Positions 1-5,608 of a stretch of DNA of 7,492 nt are shown in pieces (within the stretch, counting starts at the first letter, position 1; each line of letters begins with the position of its first letter). This DNA comes from Methylococcaceae bacterium (lineage in GTDB: Bacteria; Pseudomonadota; Gammaproteobacteria; Methylococcales; Methylococcaceae), in the NCBI GenBank assembly GCA_012026715.1, contig VEPB01000434.1:1-7492 (forward strand). The letters are read 5' to 3'. Below the pieces are notes generated by a model. It had not been told where the DNA came from and made no database searches. It saw only the letters and a list, made by a program, of their open reading frames with translations. The translations under genes were made by a program, and so were the position numbers.

Positions 1-464
1 AGGGGGGCCAAGGCGCCGCCGTCGCGGCCGCTGAGGGCGATCACGGGCATGTCGCGGTCGTGGGCGGCGGTGACGGCCGACAGGATGCTGCCGGAATTGC
101 CGGAGGTGGTGTAGACCAGCAGGCAGTCCGGGGCATGGCCCAGCGCCCGGACCTGCTTTGCAAACACTTCGTCGTAGCGGTAGTCGTTGGCGATGGAAGT
201 GATGGCGGCGGTGTCGGTGGTCAGCGCGAGTGCCGGCAGGCCCGGACGTTCCCGTTCGAACCGGTTGATCAATTCCGATGAAAAATGCTCCGCCTGGGTG
301 GCTGATCCGCCGTTGCCGCAGACCAGAATCTTGCCGTCGCTCAGGAGTGACTGGGCCAGCCGGATCGCGGCCAATTCGATGACCACGGCCAGATTGATGA
401 CGGCTTCCTGGCTAACCTGAATGCTGTGGCTGAATTGTTGATGGATGCGTTCTTGGAGGCTCAT
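1..464 (-). CDS. SIS-domain phosphoheptose isomerase / DiaA-like protein (3' end beyond window)
   Basis: Minus-strand gene starting at the ATG at 464 and leaving the window after 154 codons of a family that is usually about 195 residues. The start reads MSLQERIHQQF. It carries a SIS sugar-phosphate-binding core: CGNGGSA at residues 49-55, NRFERERP near 67-74, the SIAND(Y) motif, TTSGNSGS and LSGRDGG. GmhA converts sedoheptulose 7-phosphate to D-glycero-D-manno-heptose 7-phosphate for lipopolysaccharide core synthesis. DiaA is a related protein that binds DnaA and promotes timely replication initiation. H60 and E64 align with the zinc ligand His61 and the zinc ligand/catalytic Glu65 of GmhA; E. 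coli DiaA has Met at the latter position. Gene position, directly after lpoA-yraN, is that of diaA in E. coli, but Pseudomonas-type proteins at this locus are called GmhA. The other catalytic His lies beyond the edge, so no symbol is assigned. It starts 4 nt after the yraN stop, without a clear ribosome binding site, which suggests translational coupling. Confidence 0.9.
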   Translation of the reverse strand, partial: MSLQERIHQQFSHSIQVSQEAVINLAVVIELAAIRLAQSLLSDGKILVCGNGGSATQAEHFSSELINRFERERPGLPALALTTDTAAITSIANDYRYDEVFAKQVRALGHAPDCLLVYTTSGNSGSILSAVTAAHDRDMPVIALSGRDGGALAP

Positions 465-468
465 GAAC

Positions 469-846
469 TCAGGGGCGAAAGGCGTCTTTGATCCACTGCA
501 AGGCCGGCCGGTCGATGGCGCCCGTCAGGGCGACCACGTCGAACCGGCTGGGCGAATCTTCGGCGCTGGACTGTAGGTAGTGAAGTGCCGTCTGGATGAG
601 GCGGTTACGTTTTCGGGTGTCGATGCTTTCCAAGGCGCCGCCGAAGCGATCGCTGCGGCGGTAGCGAACTTCGACGAATACCAGGGATGCGCCATCACGC
701 ATGATGAGGTCGATTTCTCCCCCGCGACAGCGATAGTTGCGCGTCACCAAGCGCAAACCGTGCCGGGACAAGTGCCGCAGCGCGGCGTCCTCGGCGTCCC
801 GGCCGTCAAGTGGACGGCCGTTTCCGTCATCATTGGCCGGCGTCAC
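469..846 (-). CDS. yraN: YraN family (UPF0102) nuclease-fold protein
   Basis: Minus-strand gene for a 125-residue protein of the UPF0102/YraN family, whose members are usually about 120 residues. The core reads RGGEIDLIMRD (41-51) followed by LVFVEVRYRR (55-64). E44, D46 and E59-x-R61 form a PD-(D/E)xK-like acidic constellation related to Holliday-junction resolvase folds. It ends in WIKDAF near the C-terminus, as in E. coli YraN. Its substrate is not established, so a nuclease role is inference from the fold. Start choice: the frame is open up to an ATG at 912, but that would overlap lpoA by 83 nt and add an unconserved Arg/Ser/Pro-rich stretch. The GTG at 846 gives the family length and overlaps the lpoA stop by only 17 nt. 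Another GTG at 864 is possible. No strong Shine-Dalgarno was seen at any of these. It is the middle gene of the lpoA-yraN-SIS operon. Confidence 0.9.
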   Translation of the reverse strand: MTPANDDGNGRPLDGRDAEDAALRHLSRHGLRLVTRNYRCRGGEIDLIMRDGASLVFVEVRYRRSDRFGGALESIDTRKRNRLIQTALHYLQSSAEDSPSRFDVVALTGAIDRPALQWIKDAFRP

Positions 847-2722
847 GGTCGTGCGCCTGCGCACCGGGCTGGAGCAGGGGGGCGATGCCGCGCGCCTGCA
901 GCCCGCCGGCATCGAATTGGGCGCAGTGCAATTGGCGCTGGACCCGGTTGTCGTTGGCCAAGGTCAGAACCCCGGTCGCGCCGTTGAACCGCTGCTGCGG
1001 CGAGGCTTGCAGTTGATTGAGCTCCGGAATTAGTCGGTAGACGTCCAACCCCATTGGAACGAGGCGGCGATAGGGTTCCGGAGTGCGGTCCAGGACCGGT
1101 TGCAGCGCCTGCCGCGATAGCGGACCGCCGGTGTTGTCGTCGAGCAGCCAGGGGACGTCGCAGAACACGATGCCGGAAAGATCTGGATTTTGCGGAACGT
1201 CGGGGCGGCCGTTGTAAATCAGGGACGTGGCATAGATGGGTAGCGTGCGGCCCTGGGGCAGTTGAGTTTCCAGATAGGACTTGAGCAGGCTGCCGTCGCG
1301 GCTATCCGCAATCAGGAAAAGAAAGTCAGCATTGGCGCCGTTCGCCAGCAACTCCCGGGCCGGTCCGGAAAAATCCTCGCCGCCGGCCTTATAGGTTTTG
1401 ATGGTGCCGACGCTGCCGCCCAGGCTGCGCCAGTACGCGGTGAAATGCTGGATGAGCCGTTGGCCCAAGGCCGAGGCCGGGGCCAGCACAACTGCCGATT
1501 GGCGACCGTCGAACCAGGCGCTGCCGGCGGATTGTTCCACTTCCTGTTCGGGAGTGAGTCCGAACTGGTAAATGCTGGAGCTCTGCACTTCCTTGACCTG
1601 GTTGAGCGCCAGTACCGGCACCGTCAATTCGGCCGATTTGGCCAGTGCGGTGAGCTCGTCCTTGATGAGGGGGCCGACCACGAAGTCGGCGCCGCCGGCG
1701 GTCAAGTCGTGGTAAATGGCGGCCGGATTGCCGCCCTGGGTGTCGCTGAAGCGCAGCTGCGGCTTGGCTGGGCTGGCATCGGCTCCCGCCGCGGCGTCCA
1801 TGCCGGCTTTCACGGCTTGCCCCGCCGGCGCATAGGTGCCGGTCAACGGCAGCATCACGCCGATGATTCGGCCGGTGCCTGTGTTATCGCCGGAGGCTGG
1901 CGGGGTTGGCGGGGGAACCGGAGTCACTTGGGCCGGTGCAGTTTGGGCCGGTTCAGGTTTCTTGCGTTGCGGGGCTGGCGGGGTTTTCTCCGATTTGCCC
2001 AGAATACCGTCCAGGAAGGCGCCTTCGGCGGGATGGCCCATGAACCGGCTGCGCCAGCCGCGGATGGCTTCGGACCGTTCGTTGGCCGGCCCGCGCAAAA
2101 TCTGGGTGAGCGCCATCCATCCGCCCAGCTCGTCCGGCGGGGGCGGCTGGAGTTGCTCCAGCGCCTGGTCCGGCAGCCGCTTCAAGGCATCGTAAATGGC
2201 TTCGTTGTTGGCCTGGATCATTTCCGGACGGGTCAGCAAGCGGCCCAGCGCCACCCGTTCGCGGGCGCTTTCCAGCATGTTGCCGAGCTGGTTGTAGGCC
2301 GAGGCCCTTAGGGTGTGGTACTCGGTTTCCGTAGCCGGATTCATGCGCTGGTAGTCCAGTTCCTGCAGCCGCTCCATGGCGGCCCGCGCGCGGCCCTGGT
2401 TGAGGTCGATGCGGCTGCGCAGCAGCAGGTAGCGCTGGAAGTCCGGATACCGCAACTCCTCGGGATCGATGGCGCTCAGCAAGGCTTGGGCGGCGCGGCT
2501 GTTGCCGTCTTTCAGTTCCGCATCGGCAGCCTCGAGCCGATAATAGTCCGGTGCGTCGGATTGTTCGATGAGGCGTTGGTAAATTTGCGAGGCGCCACCG
2601 TAGTCCTTGGATGCCAGGCGGTGCTCGGCTTCGGAAATCAGCGGGACGTCGTCAGGGCGCGGTCCCTGCCTGACGCACGCCGACAGCAACGCGAGCGCCG
2701 CGTAGATAACAAATCGCTTCAT
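830..2722 (-). CDS. lpoA: Penicillin-binding protein activator LpoA (LppC family lipoprotein)
   Basis: Minus-strand gene for a 630-residue outer-membrane lipoprotein, against 678 in E. coli. LpoA reaches through the periplasm to activate the peptidoglycan synthase PBP1A. The N-terminus MKRFVIYAAL leads to a lipobox LSAC with the lipidated cysteine at residue 16. Residues about 25-240 are helical and TPR-like (for example SKDYGGASQIYQRL at 38-51). A Pro/Ala/Lys-rich linker covers about 243-283. Residues about 285-615 form the periplasmic-binding-protein-like LppC domain, with LPLTGTYAPAGQA (291-303), FVVGPLIKDEL (347-357), VLALN, FGLTPEQE and SGIVFCDVPWLL. Start choice: an in-frame ATG exists at 2755, but the one at 2722 puts the signal peptide correctly at the N-terminus. 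No clear Shine-Dalgarno precedes it. It leads the operon with yraN and is divergent from rsmI, as in E. coli. A candidate promoter lies at 2766-2795. Confidence 0.95.
   Translation of the reverse strand: MKRFVIYAALALLSACVRQGPRPDDVPLISEAEHRLASKDYGGASQIYQRLIEQSDAPDYYRLEAADAELKDGNSRAAQALLSAIDPEELRYPDFQRYLLLRSRIDLNQGRARAAMERLQELDYQRMNPATETEYHTLRASAYNQLGNMLESARERVALGRLLTRPEMIQANNEAIYDALKRLPDQALEQLQPPPPDELGGWMALTQILRGPANERSEAIRGWRSRFMGHPAEGAFLDGILGKSEKTPPAPQRKKPEPAQTAPAQVTPVPPPTPPASGDNTGTGRIIGVMLPLTGTYAPAGQAVKAGMDAAAGADASPAKPQLRFSDTQGGNPAAIYHDLTAGGADFVVGPLIKDELTALAKSAELTVPVLALNQVKEVQSSSIYQFGLTPEQEVEQSAGSAWFDGRQSAVVLAPASALGQRLIQHFTAYWRSLGGSVGTIKTYKAGGEDFSGPARELLANGANADFLFLIADSRDGSLLKSYLETQLPQGRTLPIYATSLIYNGRPDVPQNPDLSGIVFCDVPWLLDDNTGGPLSRQALQPVLDRTPEPYRRLVPMGLDVYRLIPELNQLQASPQQRFNGATGVLTLANDNRVQRQLHCAQFDAGGLQARGIAPLLQPGAQAHDRDAGQ
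1874..1996 (-). repeat. Low-complexity, internally repetitive Pro/Ala linker of lpoA
   Basis: This stretch encodes LpoA residues about 243-283, rich in Pro, Ala, Gln and Lys. It contains short direct repeats: a 13-nt unit GGCTGGCGGGGTT at 1895-1907 and again at 1973-1985, 78 nt apart and so in the same frame (each encodes TPPA), and a GGGCCGGT unit repeated near 1930 and 1945 (each encoding PAQ). It fits a flexible tether between the TPR-like and LppC domains. Such linkers vary in length between species. Confidence 0.6.
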
Positions 2723-2735
2723 GGGGAATTTGGGT

Positions 2736-2740
2736 GGGAG
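2736..2740 (+). promoter_or_regulatory. Ribosome binding site that decides the rsmI start
   Basis: GGGAG (followed by AAG, a purine-rich extension) sits 8 nt before the GTG at 2749, ideal Shine-Dalgarno spacing. It overlaps the region just after an alternative in-frame GTG at 2734, so that upstream codon is unlikely to be the real start. The element lies in the 26-nt gap between the divergent start codons of lpoA and rsmI. Confidence 0.65.
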
Positions 2741-2748
2741 AAGAAAAA

Positions 2749-3615
2749 GTGCCAAGCGGTGGAATACTATACCTAGTGGCCACGCCCATCGGCAATCTGG
2801 ACGACATCAGCGCGCGGGCATTGCGGATCCTGCAAGCGGTGGATTTCATTGCCGCCGAGGATACCCGCCACAGCCGCGCCCTGCTGGATCGATACGGGAT
2901 TGCCAGACCGCTGGTGGCGCTGCATGAACACAACGAGGATCGGGTCGCCGCAGCCCTGCTGGAGCGAATCGCCGGCGGTGAATCGGCGGCGCTGATCTCC
3001 GACGCGGGGACGCCCCTGATCAACGATCCCGGTTATCCCCTGGTCAGCGCGGCGCGGGCGCGGGGACTGACGGTGTCGCCGATTCCGGGGCCCTGCGCCC
3101 TGATCGCGGCGCTGTCGGCGTCGGGTCTCGCCACCGACCGGTTCGCGTTCGAGGGCTTCCCGCCGCGCCACAGCAGCGCCCGCCGCAGGCTCCTGACCGA
3201 TCTGAAAGACGACAGCCGCACCCTGGTGTTCTACGAATCGAGCCACCGTATCCTGGCATTCTGCGAAGACATCGGCGCGGTTCTGCCGAACCGGCGGGAA
3301 GTGGTCATCGCCCGCGAACTGACCAAGCTGTACGAGACCATCGTCACCACCCGTGCGGCCGATGCGGCCGCCCTGGTTCGAGACACTCCGCACATGGAGA
3401 AGGGCGAGTTCGTGGTGATGATCGCCGGCGCGGAGCCGGTTGTCGCGGATGCCGGATTGAGCGCCGAGCAGGAGCGGGTGCTGAGGCTATTGCTGGAGGA
3501 GTGTTCGGTGAAGACCGCCGCCGCCCTCACCGCCCGCATCACCGGCGCCCGCAGGGAAACCGCCTACCAGGCCGCGTTGGTGCTGAAACAGGGAGCGGCG
3601 GGAGAGGGAGGCTGA
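2749..3615 (+). CDS. rsmI: 16S rRNA (cytidine(1402)-2'-O)-methyltransferase RsmI
   Basis: Encodes a 288-residue SAM-dependent methyltransferase of the tetrapyrrole-methylase fold. RsmI 2'-O-methylates C1402 of 16S rRNA in the ribosomal P site, in partnership with the N4-methyltransferase RsmH. Family signatures are all present: LYLVATPIGNLDDIS near the N-terminus (7-21), AAEDTRHS (35-42), SDAGTPLINDPGYPLV (84-99), PIPGPC (111-116), FEGFPPR (134-140), FYESSHR and ARELTK-YE (188-196). Length matches E. coli RsmI (286). The start was placed at the GTG at 2749 because of the GGGAG site 8 nt upstream and because it leaves the usual short lead before the first strand; a GTG at 2734 would add five residues. 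It is divergent from lpoA with only 26 nt between start codons, so its promoter must lie inside lpoA. I found only weak matches there (CCGACA at 2680, TAGATA at 2703). It converges with the next gene, 12 nt between stops. Confidence 0.96.
   Translation: MPSGGILYLVATPIGNLDDISARALRILQAVDFIAAEDTRHSRALLDRYGIARPLVALHEHNEDRVAAALLERIAGGESAALISDAGTPLINDPGYPLVSAARARGLTVSPIPGPCALIAALSASGLATDRFAFEGFPPRHSSARRRLLTDLKDDSRTLVFYESSHRILAFCEDIGAVLPNRREVVIARELTKLYETIVTTRAADAAALVRDTPHMEKGEFVVMIAGAEPVVADAGLSAEQERVLRLLLEECSVKTAAALTARITGARRETAYQAALVLKQGAAGEGG
2766..2795 (-). promoter_or_regulatory. Candidate sigma70 promoter of the lpoA operon
   Basis: On the minus strand a -35-like TTGCCG (2795-2790, 4/6 match) is followed after 18 nt by TATAGT (2771-2766, 5/6 match to TATAAT). 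Transcription would begin near 2759, giving an lpoA leader of about 37 nt. The whole element lies inside the first codons of rsmI. It is the best promoter-like match in the lpoA upstream region, but was found only by eye. Confidence 0.5.
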
Positions 3616-3627
3616 GAGGGGCTCCGG

Positions 3628-4071
3628 CTATTCCGGCCGGCCGGGCCGGTCGGACTGGCGCAACGGTGCCGATGCGGCGTGGGTCACGTTCCTGGGAGCT
3701 TCCGCGTCCAGCTTGGTCATCATGTCGTCCCACGACGCGTATCGCTTGAAATCGGAGCTTCCGGCGGCAATTTGCGCGTTCACTTCCTGCTTGGCCAATT
3801 CCACGATTTGTTGTGGCTCCAGTCCGTCCACGGCCTTGGGAAAGGCATCGGGGCCTTCCTGGGACTTGAGCTTTTCCAGGATGCCGAAGGCCATGTCGAA
3901 GGAATTGCGGTCGGTGGTGGACATGGTGCGGCGCACCGTCATGGCCGACTTCTTCACCTCCAGGGTGGTGTCGCCGGAGATCTCCCGGCCCGCCTGCATG
4001 TGCTTGAGCGCGGGAAAGAAATAAATGATGGCCAGGATGATGGTGGCGCCGATCACGAGTTTCATGTTCAT
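3628..4071 (-). CDS. Small membrane-anchored protein of unknown function
   Basis: Encodes a 147-residue protein I cannot assign firmly. It starts MNMK and has one hydrophobic segment at about residues 5-22 (LVIGATIILAIIYFFPAL) with no lipobox cysteine, so it is a membrane anchor or uncleaved signal. The soluble part is charged and probably helical: an EVKKSAMTVRRTM stretch, FDMAFGILEKLKSQEGPDAF, a DGLEPQQIVELAKQEVNAQIAAG helix region, then a Ser/Pro/Arg-rich tail. The 'kinase-like length' helices with an AF-x-LEKLK pattern recall small DUF6694-type envelope proteins, but this is a weak resemblance from memory. The first ATG (4071) is preferred over the one at 4065 because GGGAG lies 10 nt before it. 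A perfect TATAAT lies 38 nt upstream. It is divergent from the lipoprotein gene at 4200 and convergent with rsmI. Base composition and codon use look like those of its neighbours. Confidence 0.8.
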   Translation of the reverse strand: MNMKLVIGATIILAIIYFFPALKHMQAGREISGDTTLEVKKSAMTVRRTMSTTDRNSFDMAFGILEKLKSQEGPDAFPKAVDGLEPQQIVELAKQEVNAQIAAGSSDFKRYASWDDMMTKLDAEAPRNVTHAASAPLRQSDRPGRPE

Positions 4072-4199
4072 AGATTCTGGTCTCCCGGGGATGGTGTTGG
4101 GCTGTTTGCATTATATTGTGGGCCGGCCGCATCGCGGCTAGACGGTTCTCGCATTCCCCTTGCTATGCTATAGCAGCATATCTCATCTGGACTCCTCTC
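4072..4199. promoter_or_regulatory. Divergent promoter region between two envelope-protein genes
   Basis: This 128-nt gap lies between two start codons pointing away from each other, so promoters for both are expected here. On the minus strand there is a perfect -10 hexamer TATAAT at 4115-4110, with no good -35 at 16-18 nt spacing. On the plus strand a perfect 10-bp palindrome TGCTATAGCA (4166-4175) lies within a TATGCT-AGCATA inverted repeat (4164-4169 and 4175-4180). It contains TATAGC, which could be a weak -10 with TTCTCG 17 nt upstream. The gap is more AT-rich than the surrounding genes at these spots. Confidence 0.55.
4110..4115 (-). promoter_or_regulatory. Consensus -10 element of the 3628-4071 gene
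   Basis: The minus strand reads TATAAT, a 6/6 match to the sigma70 -10 consensus, 38 nt upstream of the ATG at 4071. No TG extension precedes it and no convincing -35 was found, so an activator may be needed or the site may use upstream contacts not visible by eye. Confidence 0.5.
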
Positions 4200-4592
4200 A
4201 TGCTGATCCGATTCTTTGCCGTGCTTGGTTTGATTTCATCGGTTGCCGCCTGTTCCCACGACATCCAGTTGATGCGCCTGGAGGAAACCCTCAGCAGCTA
4301 CGGTTCGGCGGTGCGCTGGAGCCGGTTTGAAGCCGCTTCCGACTTCCAAGCCGAGACCGCCCGGCGCCCGGTCGATCCCGAGGCTTACAAGGATATCCAC
4401 ATCACCGCCTACGACGTGGTCTACCGGCACGAGTCGGACGATCGGAAAAACGTGCGGCAGACGGCGGAAATCCGCTACTTTCTGGAACACGAAGGCGTGG
4501 AGAAGAAGGTCACCGACCGCCAGACGTGGAAGTTCGATGAACAAAAGAAACAATGGTTCCTGGAGACGCCGCTTCCTGTGTTTACGCGCTAA
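4200..4592 (+). CDS. Putative lipoprotein of unknown function
   Basis: Encodes a 130-residue protein starting MLIRFFAVLGLISS and running into a lipobox VAAC, with the acylated cysteine at residue 18. It is therefore a likely lipoprotein of the cell envelope. Residue 19 is Ser rather than Asp, which under the E. coli +2 rule favours outer-membrane sorting. The mature part (about 112 residues) has a helix with LEETLSSYGSAVRWSRFE, then alternating strands (HITAYDVVYRH, TAEIRYFLEH, DRQTWKFDEQKKQWFL) ending LPVF. This alpha-then-beta-sheet pattern suggests a compact fold, but I do not recognise a named family. The reading frame is open back to 4116, yet the ATG at 4200 places the signal peptide exactly at the N-terminus. 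No Shine-Dalgarno is evident. It is divergent from the membrane-anchored protein at 3628-4071 and is followed after 62 nt by the hydrolase gene, with which it may be cotranscribed. Confidence 0.82.
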   Translation: MLIRFFAVLGLISSVAACSHDIQLMRLEETLSSYGSAVRWSRFEAASDFQAETARRPVDPEAYKDIHITAYDVVYRHESDDRKNVRQTAEIRYFLEHEGVEKKVTDRQTWKFDEQKKQWFLETPLPVFTR

Positions 4593-4654
4593 ACAGGGGC
4601 CTTTAGCGGGCCGCAGGTGGTCCGTCGTCCCAATTTCCAATCCCGATTCCGTCC

Positions 4655-5608
4655 ATGAAAACCCTCCATCCCGAGATCGAACCCAGCGCCAGCTTCAGCC
4701 TGGAAGCCGGAGAAGGCCATTACATCTATGTCGAGGAATGCGGAAATCCACGAGGGCTCCCGGCCGTCTTTCTGCATGGTGGCCCGGGTTCGGGGTGCCG
4801 CCCGTATCATCGGCGTCTGTTCGATCCTGCTCGTTATCGCGTGGTGTTGCTGGACCAGCGCGGTTCGGGGCGCTCGACGCCCGCCGGCGATCTGGAAGGC
4901 AACAGCACGGATCGCTTGTTGGCGGATCTGGAACTGGTACGCACCGCGCTGGGCATCGATCGCTGGGTCGTGTTCGGCGGATCCTGGGGCGCGGCGCTGG
5001 GGCTGCTATATGCGCAACGGCACCCGGAACGGGTTTTGGGGCTGGTGCTGCGGGGGGCCTTCCTGGCGCGCCAGCGTGATCTCGATTGGTATCTGCACGA
5101 CGGTGCCAGCCGGCTCTACCCGGAACGCTGGGAAGAACTGACCAAGGTTCTTCCCCTGAAACCCGGCAGTGCCATTCTCGAGGTGTTGGAAGAGGTGTTC
5201 TACGGCCCGGATGAACTGGCCAAACTACGGTTGGCGAGGGCTTGGGCGCAATGGGGGGCCCAATTGACCCTGGGGCCTGAGTTCGATCCCGGCGAGGTGG
5301 AAAGCCGCAGCCCGACGCTACTCCTGCACCAGTTCGGCATCGAGCTGCACTATGCCCGCCACCACTACTTCATCGACGACAACCAGATTCTCGACCAGTG
5401 CGGCCGGTTGCCGCAGGTTCCGACGATGCTGATCCACGGGCGCTTCGACCTGGTCTGTCCGCCGGAGTCGTCGCTGGCGTTGAAGGAACGGATTCCCTGG
5501 GCGGACTTGCAGATCCTTCCCCTGGCAGGGCATTCCGGTTCCTGCGAGGCCATGATCGATGCGCTGGTGACGGCCTCCGACCGGATGGCCGCAGAGCTAT
5601 CTCCTTGA
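4655..5608 (+). CDS. Prolyl iminopeptidase family alpha/beta hydrolase
   Basis: Encodes a 317-residue cytoplasmic alpha/beta hydrolase of the peptidase S33 (proline iminopeptidase) family, which removes N-terminal proline from peptides. The oxyanion motif HGGPGSGC is at 41-48, DQRGSGRS at 67-74, and the nucleophile elbow GGSWG at 108-112 with Ser110. Asp265 (HGRFDLVCP) and His293 (AGHSG) complete the triad; Ser110 has the same number as in Xanthomonas PIP, which supports the chosen ATG. Unusually, the two glutamates that bind the substrate amino group in the Serratia enzyme (Glu204 in W-x-x-W-E, Glu232 in I-E-N-H-Y-F) are absent. The corresponding segments read WAQWGAQ (197-203, Gly201) and ARHHYF (234-239, Arg235). 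Substrate specificity may therefore differ, so I leave out the symbol pip. No Shine-Dalgarno is visible. The stop overlaps the proposed ubiX start. Confidence 0.9.
   Translation: MKTLHPEIEPSASFSLEAGEGHYIYVEECGNPRGLPAVFLHGGPGSGCRPYHRRLFDPARYRVVLLDQRGSGRSTPAGDLEGNSTDRLLADLELVRTALGIDRWVVFGGSWGAALGLLYAQRHPERVLGLVLRGAFLARQRDLDWYLHDGASRLYPERWEELTKVLPLKPGSAILEVLEEVFYGPDELAKLRLARAWAQWGAQLTLGPEFDPGEVESRSPTLLLHQFGIELHYARHHYFIDDNQILDQCGRLPQVPTMLIHGRFDLVCPPESSLALKERIPWADLQILPLAGHSGSCEAMIDALVTASDRMAAELSP

Noticed and set aside
847..912. N-terminal extension of YraN to the ATG at 912
   Set aside because: It would overlap lpoA by 83 nt and add Arg/Ser/Pro-rich residues not typical of the family.
1262..2311. 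349-codon open frame on the plus strand within lpoA
   Set aside because: It is antisense to the LpoA coding sequence, which has clear family signatures, and its translation is low-complexity Gly/Ala/Arg-rich.
2734..2748. Upstream GTG (2734) as the rsmI start
   Set aside because: It overlaps the GGGAG ribosome binding site that fits the GTG at 2749, has no site of its own that I can see, and would add five unconserved residues.
3633..3649. CCGGCC/GGCCGG hairpin near the convergent stops of rsmI and the small membrane protein
   Set aside because: There is no T-run on either side and the repeat lies in coding DNA of very high GC, so a terminator call would be unsupported.
4327..5079. 250-codon plus-strand frame spanning the end of the lipoprotein gene and the start of the hydrolase gene
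   Set aside because: It is in the wrong frame for both well-supported genes and its product is Arg/Gly/Ser-rich without motifs; a shadow frame.
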